A stretch of 13,664 nt of DNA, taken from the NCBI GenBank assembly GCA_033720955.1, contig JAWWBN010000090.1, positions 1 to 13,664 of the forward strand, given 5' to 3'. This document shows, one piece after another, positions 1-5,574 of this stretch. The stretch comes from JAWWBN01 sp033720955. Its GTDB lineage: Bacteria > Acidobacteriota > Thermoanaerobaculia > Multivoradales > JAHEKO01. The position numbers and the translations under genes were made by a program. Each line of letters starts with the position of its first letter. Position 1 is the stretch's first letter. The notes beneath the pieces are model-generated. The model saw only the letters and a list, made by a program, of their open reading frames with translations. It was not told the DNA's origin and did not search any database.

Positions 1-1
1 C

Positions 2-2476
2 CTCGACTACTACCGGCGGCTCGCCGAGAGCTCCGACCGGGTGGCCACCTGGGAGTACGGCCGGACCTACGAGGGCCGGCCGCTGCAGCTCGTGGCGATC
101 TCGAGCCCGGCCAACATCGCCCGGCTCGAGGAGCTGCGCGACGAGCACCGGCGGCTGGCCGAGCCCGACCGGCTGACGCCGGAGGAGGTCGAGCGGCTCG
201 TCGAGACGGTCCCGGTGGTGGTCTGGCTGGGCTACGGCGTCCACGGCAACGAGTCGTCCTCGGCCGAGGCCGCCATGGCGGCGGCCTACGTGATGGCCGC
301 AGGCCTCGACGAGTGGCCCGAGCGCCTGGAGCGGATGGTGGTGCTCATCGACCCGCTGATCAACCCGGACGGCCGGGAGCGGTACGTCCACTTCTACGAG
401 ACCCAGCGCGGGCGTCGTCCGGACCCCGCCCTCTTCTCGGCCGAGCACTGGGAGCCGTGGCCGGGCGGGCGGCAGAACCACTACGTCTTCGACCTGAACC
501 GCGACTGGGCCTGGGCAACCCAGCGGGAGACCCGCGCCCGGCTGGCGGCGTACCGTCAGTGGGAGCCGCAGGTGTTCGTGGACTTCCACGAGATGGGCCA
601 CGAGTCCACCTACTTCTTCCCGCCCGCCACCGATCCCATCCACCCGTCGATCGCCGAGGCGACGGTGGGCTGGCTCGAGACCTTCGGCCGCGCCAACGCC
701 GCCGCCTTCGACCGCCAGGGGTGGCTCTACTACGTGGGCGAGGACTTCGACCTCTTCTACCCCGGGTACGGCGACAGCTACCCCGCCTTCCGCGGCGCGG
801 TCGGGATGACCTACGAGATGGCCGGCCACGGTCGCGCCGGGCAGGCGGTCGAGCGCAGGGACGGCACCGTGCTGACCCTGGCGGACCGGGTCGCCCGCCA
901 CCTCACCACCTCTCTGGCGACGGCGGCCACGGCCGCGCGCCACCGGGAGCGGCTGCTGAGCGACTTCGTGGCCACCCGCCGGGCGGCCATCGAGCGGCCG
1001 GCGCGTCACTACCTCTGGCGGGCCACCGACCCGGAGGGACCGGCCGCAGCCGAGCTCCTGGAGTGGCACGGCATCCGGGTCGGAAGGCTCGCCGCCGCCG
1101 TCGAGATCGAGGCGGAGGGCACCCTCGACGACGGGCGGCGGCGGGTCGAGCTGGCTGCGGGGAGCTACGTGGTCTCCACCGATCAGCCGCTGGGGGCGCT
1201 GGCGCGGGCGCTCCTCGAGCGCGAGACCCGGATGGGCGAGGCCTTCCTGGCGGAGCAGCGCGAGCGCGTCGAAGCCAACCGCTTCGCCGAGTTCTACGAC
1301 ATCACCGCCTTCAGCCTGCCCCTGGCCTACAACCTGGAGGTCTGGCACACCGACGGCCACCGCCCCGCAACCGGCGCGGCGCCGGCCGGCGTCGGCGTGA
1401 GCGGCGAGGGCGACCTGGGCCACCTGGCGCGGCCGGGGGGGCTGGCCGGCTACCGGTTCGCGGCCGAGCTCCTGGAGCGGGGAGTCCGCTTTCGGCTGCT
1501 CCTGGCCGAGACCGGCTTCGGGGAGCGCCGCTTCCCGGCCGGTACCGTGTGGATCCCCGCCCGCGGCCGCGGCGGCAGCTCGGCGGCCGACGTGGAGGAG
1601 CTGGCGGCGGGCCACGGCGTCGAGCTGCTGCGGGTGGCCACCGGTCTGGCCGACCACGGCATCTCCCTGGGATCCAACGCCGCCCTGCCGGTCCGGCCGC
1701 CGCGGGTCGGCCTGGTGAGCGGCCGCGGCGTGGGCACGACCTCCTTCGGCCACCTCTGGCACCTGCTGGACCAGACCGTGACCCTCCCGGTCCATCGGAT
1801 CGAGAGCACCCTGCTCTCCCGTGTCGATCTCTCGGAGCTGGACGTGCTCGTGCTGCCCGACGGCTCCTACTCCACCCTGGACGAGGAGGTCGCAGGGGAG
1901 CTGGGGGGGTGGGTCGCCGCGGGCGGTCTGCTGGTGGCCATCGAGGACGCCGTGGGCTGGCTGCGGCGCCACGAGCTCGTCGACGTCGCCTCCTGGCAGC
2001 CGCCCGAGGCGGAGGAGGTGCGGGAGGCGCGCGACGTGGCGCGGCTCGAGCCGGGGCGCCGGCGGCTCTACACGCCGGGCGCGGCGCTCGCCTCCGAGCT
2101 GGGCGGGCCCCACCCGCTGCTGGCCGGCCTGCCCCACCCGCCGCCGGTTCTCTACCGCAGCGCCACGGTGCTGCTGCCGAGCGGCGACCCGCAGCGCGAC
2201 CTGCTGCTGGCCGACCGCGAGGACCCGGTGCTGGCCGGGTTCGCCTGGCCCGAGGCGGCGGCGCGTCTGCGGGGGGCGCTCCTGGCCGGTGTCGAGACCC
2301 GCGGCCGGGGCGCCGTGGTGCTCCTCGCCCAGGACCCCGTCTTCCGCGGCTTCTGGCGCGGCACGGCGCCGATCTTCCTCAACGCCGTGCTCTACGGCGC
2401 CAGCCTGGCCGAGCAGGGGGAGCTGGCCGGAGCGGCCGCCGCCGGGGAGAAGCGGCGCGCCGCCCCGGCCGGGGGC
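2..2476 (+). CDS. Secreted M14-family zinc carboxypeptidase (5' partial; 3' end frame-damaged)
   Basis: Zinc metallopeptidase of the M14 carboxypeptidase type, expected to act outside the cytoplasm on peptides. The frame is open from base 2, so the start and any signal peptide lie upstream; the GTG at 41 is internal. Numbered from that codon, zinc ligands are His68 and Glu71 (GVHGNESS, the HxxE pair) and His183 (VDFHEMG). NPDG is near 108-111, DLNRDW near 151-156, and the catalytic Glu is 259 (MTYEMAGH). A flavodoxin or class-I-amidotransferase-like domain follows at about 550-785 (RVGLVSGRGVG, DVLVLPDGSYSTL), as in large bacterial M14 proteins. Homologous-looking sequence ends at FLNAVLYG (about 2397), with a low-complexity tail to about 2475. 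No in-frame stop occurs before 4159. A one-base shift in the GGGGG runs at 2415-2419 or 2471-2475 would give a stop at 2496-2498 or 2518-2520. The enzyme call is firm; the exact end is not. Confidence 0.88.
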
Positions 2477-3295
2477 TCAGCCCGCCTTGCGGATGTAGAT
2501 CTCGCCGCTCCAGGTCTTGAAGTGCATCTCCGGCCCGCCGCCGTTGATGGTGCCGCGGGCCCCGCGCTCGACGGCGACCCGCACCCGGCGGCCGTCGCGC
2601 TCTCGGCTCACCGCGGGGGGCTCCGGGACGCTCCGGATGTCGAAAGCGGTGTAGACCTCGCCGCCGTTGCCGGGGTCGATCCGAACCTCGGCGCGCAGGT
2701 CCGGCGGGAAGGTCACGTCCACGTCGCCGTGGAAGGTGCTGAAGGCCATCGGGCGGCCGGCGGCGACCTTGCGGAAGCTCGCGCGGACGTCGCCGTGGGT
2801 GGTCTCCGCGACCAGCGAGCCACCGATCTCCATCGCCTCGATGGAGCCGTGGGTGTTCATCATCTCGTGCTCGCCCTCGACGCCGCGCACGACGATGTCG
2901 CCGCTGTGGACGCACTGGAGCTGCAGATTGGTCTTGCGGGGCACCCGGATCTTCAGATCGACGGTCTTGGACCAGGAGCCCCCCGCCTCCACGCGCATCC
3001 AGTTGTTCTCCTCGGTGAGCTCGAGCTGCACCGCCTGGGCGCCCCAGCGCTTGAGGCCGTCCGTCTCGCGCCGGTCGTCGTCGTCGTCGGACCCGACGAC
3101 CGACTCGACGACCACCTCGGAGCCGTCGTAGCCCTCGACCGTGATGCTGCCGTGGGTCTGCTGCACCTGCAGGGTGCCGGGCCGGGCCGGGTCGCTGAAG
3201 GGCAGGGAGAGGCTCTCGGCCTCCTGGCCCCGGGTCGCCGGCACGACCAGGAGGGCCGCCAGGGCGGCGGTCGCGAAAACTCTCGACTTCGTCAT
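2477..3295 (-). CDS. Secreted DUF4097-family beta-repeat protein
   Basis: 272-residue exported protein of the DUF4097 (putative adhesin/LiaF-LiaG-like) type, whose biochemical role is generally unknown. A signal peptide is visible at 1-23 (basic MTKSR, hydrophobic ATAALAALLVVPA, then TRGQ). The body is a series of right-handed beta-helix-like turns, each with a short Gly turn: HGSITVEG, SGDIVVRG, HGSIEAM, HGDVRAS, HGDVDVT and SGEIYIRK. Five consecutive Asp (70-74) are encoded by a GAC triplet run. The ATG at 3295 is preceded by a textbook AAGGAGGT Shine-Dalgarno six bases upstream, which fixes the start. It is the third gene of the sigma/anti-sigma operon, 24 bp after the anti-sigma stop. Its stop (TGA read from 2479-2477) abuts the convergent peptidase gene, leaving no room for an intergenic terminator. 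Likely periplasmic or surface-exposed and probably an output or sensor partner of the sigma switch (inference). Confidence 0.88.
   Translation of the reverse strand: MTKSRVFATAALAALLVVPATRGQEAESLSLPFSDPARPGTLQVQQTHGSITVEGYDGSEVVVESVVGSDDDDDRRETDGLKRWGAQAVQLELTEENNWMRVEAGGSWSKTVDLKIRVPRKTNLQLQCVHSGDIVVRGVEGEHEMMNTHGSIEAMEIGGSLVAETTHGDVRASFRKVAAGRPMAFSTFHGDVDVTFPPDLRAEVRIDPGNGGEVYTAFDIRSVPEPPAVSRERDGRRVRVAVERGARGTINGGGPEMHFKTWSGEIYIRKAG
3074..3088 (-). repeat. Trinucleotide run (five GAC codons)
   Basis: Five perfect GTC units on the plus strand read as five Asp codons in the DUF4097 gene. The tract could change length by replication slippage without breaking the frame. It is short and may simply be an acidic linker. 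Confidence 0.7.
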
Positions 3296-3319
3296 CTCAA
3301 GACCTCCTTCGAGCCGGGC

Positions 3320-4129
3320 CTAGTAGGTGGCCTGCTCGTTCAACGTCGTCAGGTACTGCCGGACCGCCTCGTCCAGAGTCGGCCGGCGCATCAGCTCGCC
3401 GAGCTCCTCGCGCGCGGCGGGGCCCTCGGCCATCAACAGGTCGACCACCGCCATCTGGACCAGCGGCGGCGCCGTCTCGTCCAGGCTGCGGGCCAGCCGG
3501 CCCCGCACGGCGGGTGGCGCGCCGAGGTCGCCCAGGGCCTCGATGGCCGCGAGACGCACGTTGGCGCTCGCGTCCCCGGTGGCCGCCTCCACCAGCGCCT
3601 CGAGCACCCGCTCGTCGACGGTCGCGAGCTGGCGGCCGTAGCTCACCCCCTGCAGGCGGGTGCTGGCGGAGTCGGCGCGCAGCAGGGAGACGGCGACCAG
3701 CTCGCGCAGCGTCTCCACCTGGCCGCGCAGCGCCTCGCTCTCGACCCGCTGCGTCCGTCCGCCGGCGAGGAGGCCCACGACCAGCCCGAAGACCAGCGAG
3801 GCGGCCGTCGTCGCGAGCCGTCGCGAGCCGGGCCGCTCCCACCACTCCGCGACGGCCTCCCCCCACCGGGCCCGGAGGCTCCGCCCGGGCCGCGGCGCCT
3901 CCCCGCGCGCGAGCTCGTGCAGGGCGGCGTAGAAGCGGCTGCGCAGCCGCGCGCTCGGCTCTTCGTCCGGCACCAGGCCGAGCCGCTGCCAGATCTGGCC
4001 GAGGCTCTCCACCTCGGCACGGCAGTCGCCGCAGGCGGCCAGGTGGTCGCGCGCCTCCCGCGCGGTCTCCCTGTCCACGTTGCCGGCCAGCAGGTCCGGG
4101 GTCAGCTTTCCGATCTCTTCGCAGTTCAT
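3320..4129 (-). CDS. Membrane anti-sigma factor: zf-HC2 finger, one TM helix, HEAT-like C-terminal domain
   Basis: 269-residue predicted regulator that would hold the adjacent ECF sigma factor at the membrane. The cytoplasmic N-terminus has the zinc-binding anti-sigma motif H29-x3-C33-x2-C36 (HLAACGDC), with Cys3 in MNCEE as probable fourth ligand. A Trp-rich linker leads to one hydrophobic helix at about 105-124 (ATTAASLVFGLVVGLLAG). After a short coiled segment (about 125-160), residues about 172-265 form paired amphipathic helices of HEAT-repeat type (NVRLAAIEALGDLG; PPLVQMAVVDLLMAEG), predicted to lie in the periplasm. The start is the ATG at 4129, whose A is the last base of the sigma stop codon (TGATG), a sign of translational coupling; the open frame upstream of it is only antisense or sigma-gene sequence. 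A HEAT domain in this position is less usual than a plain or mechanosensor-like tail. Strong call from motif plus context. Confidence 0.88.
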   Translation of the reverse strand: MNCEEIGKLTPDLLAGNVDRETAREARDHLAACGDCRAEVESLGQIWQRLGLVPDEEPSARLRSRFYAALHELARGEAPRPGRSLRARWGEAVAEWWERPGSRRLATTAASLVFGLVVGLLAGGRTQRVESEALRGQVETLRELVAVSLLRADSASTRLQGVSYGRQLATVDERVLEALVEAATGDASANVRLAAIEALGDLGAPPAVRGRLARSLDETAPPLVQMAVVDLLMAEGPAAREELGELMRRPTLDEAVRQYLTTLNEQATY

Positions 4130-4683
4130 CACGGTGCCTCGCTCTGCAGCTCCCGGTAGCTCTGCCGGAGCTGCTTCATCGCCCGATGGATGCGGACCTT
4201 GACCGCTCCCACGGAGCAGCCCAGGAGATCCGCGATCTGGCGGTGCTTCATCATCTCGAACCGGGCCAGCAGCAGGACTTCGCGCTTGTCCGGGGGCAGC
4301 TTCATCAGCGCCTCCCTGAGCCTCCCCGCCTCTTCCCGGTTCTCCAGCTCGCTCTCCTGCGTCTCCTCGACGGCCGGCTCCTCCGCCTCCTCCTCGGGCA
4401 CGGTGATCGCTCTGACCCCCCGCCGGAAGTAGGTGGCGGTCAGGTTTCTCGCCATCGTGTACATCCAGGAGGTGAACTCGCCGTCGCCGCGGAAGCTGTG
4501 CCGGTACCGGATCATCCGCACGAACGCCTCCTGGACCAGGTCCTCGGCGGTCTGGCGGTTGCCGGTGAGGCGCAGAAAGAAGTTGTACAGACGCCGGTGG
4601 TGGCGCTCGAACAGCTCGCCCATCCTCGCGATCTCTCCCTCCTGCACTCGTTTCATTAGGGCGTTGTCGGTGAGCTCGCGCAT
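4129..4683 (-). CDS. ECF-type RNA polymerase sigma factor (sigma-70 family)
   Basis: 184-residue extracytoplasmic-function sigma factor that would direct RNA polymerase to a stress or envelope regulon. Region 2 spans about 20-88 (MGELFERHHRRLYNFFLRLT, AEDLVQEAFVRM, FTSWMYTMARNLTATYFRR). An acidic linker of Glu-rich sequence (97-118) follows. Region 4 spans about 122-175, with the helix-turn-helix HRQIADLLGCSVGAVKVRIHRAMKQL (given here in two parts: HRQIADLLGC and SVGAVKVRIHRAMKQL). There is no region 1 or 3, as expected for the ECF group. The ATG at 4683 is preferred because the following LTDNALMKRVQEGE matches the usual ECF N-terminus; the ribosome site in front of it is weak (GCGAGG). It is the first gene of the three-gene operon, overlapping the anti-sigma start by one base. 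A possible ECF-type promoter just upstream would make it self-regulated. The specific ECF subgroup cannot be assigned from the sequence alone. Confidence 0.93.
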   Translation of the reverse strand: MRELTDNALMKRVQEGEIARMGELFERHHRRLYNFFLRLTGNRQTAEDLVQEAFVRMIRYRHSFRGDGEFTSWMYTMARNLTATYFRRGVRAITVPEEEAEEPAVEETQESELENREEAGRLREALMKLPPDKREVLLLARFEMMKHRQIADLLGCSVGAVKVRIHRAMKQLRQSYRELQSEAP

Positions 4684-4714
4684 GGTCCCGCGGGCGCCTC
4701 GCGCCCTCGAGGTT

Positions 4715-4744
4715 GTAGACCGCCTGGGCTGCGTCGAGGTTACA
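4715..4744 (-). promoter_or_regulatory. Candidate ECF-type promoter of the sigma operon
   Basis: Read on the minus strand, TGTAACC (4744-4738) is followed after exactly 17 bases by GTCTAC (4720-4715). An AAC-bearing -35 and a GTC-bearing -10 are typical of ECF promoters. The -10 lies about 31 bases from the sigma ATG, a sensible leader length. A similar motif lies upstream of the DUF5916 gene. No experimental or comparative support is available here. Confidence 0.4.
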
Positions 4745-4779
4745 GCTCGAGAGTGCTGCGGGGCGCCCTACGGGGCCTC

Positions 4780-4832
4780 GGCTGTGGGGGCCCTGTCGCA
4801 GGGCCGGCTCGTGGCGGTGGTTACGGGCCGCG
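4780..4832 (+). repeat. Direct repeat family 1, copy A
   Basis: Begins GGCTGTGG, contains a 21-base core (4796-4816) identical to 4893-4913, and ends ACGGGCCGCG. The parts between the matching blocks differ by small substitutions and indels. The copies are about 97 bp apart. Confidence 0.75.
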
Positions 4833-4866
4833 CTCCGACGCTGCCTCACCCACCGGGTCGCCTGCG
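4832..4866 (+). repeat. Direct repeat family 2, copy A
   Basis: 35-base segment starting GCTCCGA that matches 5116-5150 at 32 of 35 positions. The last 19 bases are identical, and all three differences are transitions. It follows directly on copy A of family 1. Confidence 0.78.
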
Positions 4867-4875
4867 GCGGATCTT

Positions 4876-4936
4876 GGCTGTGGAGCTGCCTCTCGCAGGG
4901 CCGGCTCGTGGCGAGCGTTGGGGGTAACGGGCCGCG
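4876..4936 (+). repeat. Direct repeat family 1, copy B
   Basis: Second copy with the same block order: GGCTGTGG, the identical 21-base core at 4893-4913, then ACGGGCCGCG at 4927-4936. It is a few bases longer than copy A. Confidence 0.75.
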
Positions 4937-4952
4937 GGCGCTGGGAGCTCCG

Positions 4953-4974
4953 GGGTGGACGCCTGGGTGGACGC
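4953..4974 (+). repeat. Short tandem pair of GGGTGGACGC
   Basis: The 10-mer GGGTGGACGC occurs at 4953-4962 and again at 4965-4974, a 12-base period. The second copy runs into the 5' arm of the bulged hairpin. Minor feature that may be chance in GC-rich sequence. Confidence 0.5.
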
Positions 4975-5012
4975 GGCGAGCTGCCCGGACTCAGGAAACT
5001 GAGGCTCGCCGC
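4973..5012. other. Bulged hairpin with GAAA tetraloop
   Basis: Outer arms GCGGCGAGC (4973-4981) and GCTCGCCGC (5004-5012) pair perfectly over 9 bp. Inside them CTCAG (4990-4994) and CTGAG (4999-5003) pair over 5 bp around a GAAA loop. An 8-nt one-sided bulge (4982-4989) separates the stems on the 5' side, while the 3' side is continuous, allowing stacking. The GNRA loop exists only if the plus strand is transcribed. No U-run follows, so a classical terminator is unlikely. Confidence 0.55.
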
Positions 5013-5115
5013 TCCGCTCGGCCGCGCGCCGGACCCCCTTCGACCTGCCCCGGGGAGGGGTGACGCGCTCGCCGAGAGGCCACCGTCAGTCCACCCCCGG
5101 ACCTCGGACGCGCCC

Positions 5116-5150
5116 GCTCCGATACTGCCTTACCCACCGGGTCGCCTGCG
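5116..5150 (+). repeat. Direct repeat family 2, copy B
   Basis: Second copy, 284 bp from the first, with a shared 19-base end (ACCCACCGGGTCGCCTGCG). Sequence on either side differs from copy A, so the repeat unit is about 35 bp here. Confidence 0.78.
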
Positions 5151-5227
5151 AACGAGTGCAAGTCCACCGGCCCGGCTCCCGACCCAACTCACCCCGGTCT
5201 CCCCGCCAAGCCGACGGCGAGCCCCAG

Positions 5228-5253
5228 GGCGATGGGGGTCGTTCCGCCGGACC
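5228..5253 (+). repeat. Inverted repeat, left arm
   Basis: 26-base arm with a perfect 19-base core (GGCGATGGGGGTCGTTCCG, 5228-5246). It matches the reverse complement of 5456-5481 at 24 of 26 positions. The arms enclose about 200 bp. Confidence 0.8.
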
Positions 5254-5361
5254 GCAGCCTTCTGCGCCCGCCCTCGAGAGCCCGACAGGCCCCGAGCCGA
5301 TCTCGCCACTACGGACCCGGAGACCTCGGACCCCCCGGACTCGGACCCCCGCCACCCCGGA

Positions 5362-5381
5362 GGGGGCGAGGGCTCGCCCCC
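5362..5381. other. GC-rich palindrome, possible hairpin about 190 bp past the DUF5916 stop
   Basis: GGGGGCGAG (5362-5370) and CTCGCCCCC (5373-5381) are perfect inverted repeats separated by two bases. As RNA this would fold as 8 bp with a 4-nt loop. It is downstream of the minus-strand DUF5916 gene, but there is no U-run, so terminator function is uncertain. Confidence 0.5.
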
Positions 5382-5455
5382 AGCCGGCACGACCCGCGAG
5401 CCGCGCCCACGCCGACCGGCCGACACCTCGGGCCGATGCGGGCTCTCCCAGGCGA

Positions 5456-5481
5456 GGACCGCCGGAACGACCCCCATCGCC
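5456..5481 (-). repeat. Inverted repeat, right arm
   Basis: Reverse-complement partner of 5228-5253, with the perfect core at 5463-5481. The enclosed 200 bp encodes no transposase-like product, so the pair is either two oppositely oriented copies of a dispersed element or the ends of a small non-autonomous unit. Confidence 0.8.
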
Positions 5482-5574
5482 CCCACCGAGCCGTCCCGCC
5501 CTGCCCGACCAAGACCGAACAAGAGCCGCCGTCGAGCCGCCCGCCCCGCGAGACGCGCCCCGGCCGCGAGAGCC

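Larger units (their letters stand above)
4684..5574. other. Repeat-rich non-coding stretch between sigma operon and DUF5916 gene
   Basis: About 890 bp with no convincing gene. The open frames here translate to low-complexity Pro/Arg/Ser/Gly strings without domains. I saw no tRNA T-loop signature, tmRNA ends or other RNA consensus. The left end holds the sigma promoter. The rest contains two imperfect direct-repeat pairs, a 26-nt inverted pair 200 bp apart, a bulged GNRA hairpin and a GC palindrome. From about 5040 to 5574 the plus strand is markedly C-rich and the minus strand G-rich. This looks like a cluster of dispersed intergenic repeat elements rather than a decayed gene, but only this one copy region is visible. 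Confidence 0.6.

Noticed and set aside
2477..4159. C-terminal extension of the M14 peptidase by about 550 residues
   Set aside because: It is in codon register antisense to two well-supported genes with domains, a signal peptide and a strong ribosome site. Its translation is low-complexity Ala/Gly/His/Arg-rich with no domain.
4130..4849. Longer N-terminus for the anti-sigma gene
   Set aside because: This frame lies inside the sigma gene on the same strand and is low-complexity. The ATG overlapping the sigma stop starts the zinc-finger motif exactly where the family begins.
4973..5012. Possible RNase P RNA segment on the minus strand (GAGTCCGGGC-like)
   Set aside because: Only a short partial resemblance to the conserved 5' core; none of the other conserved RNase P RNA blocks were found in the gap.
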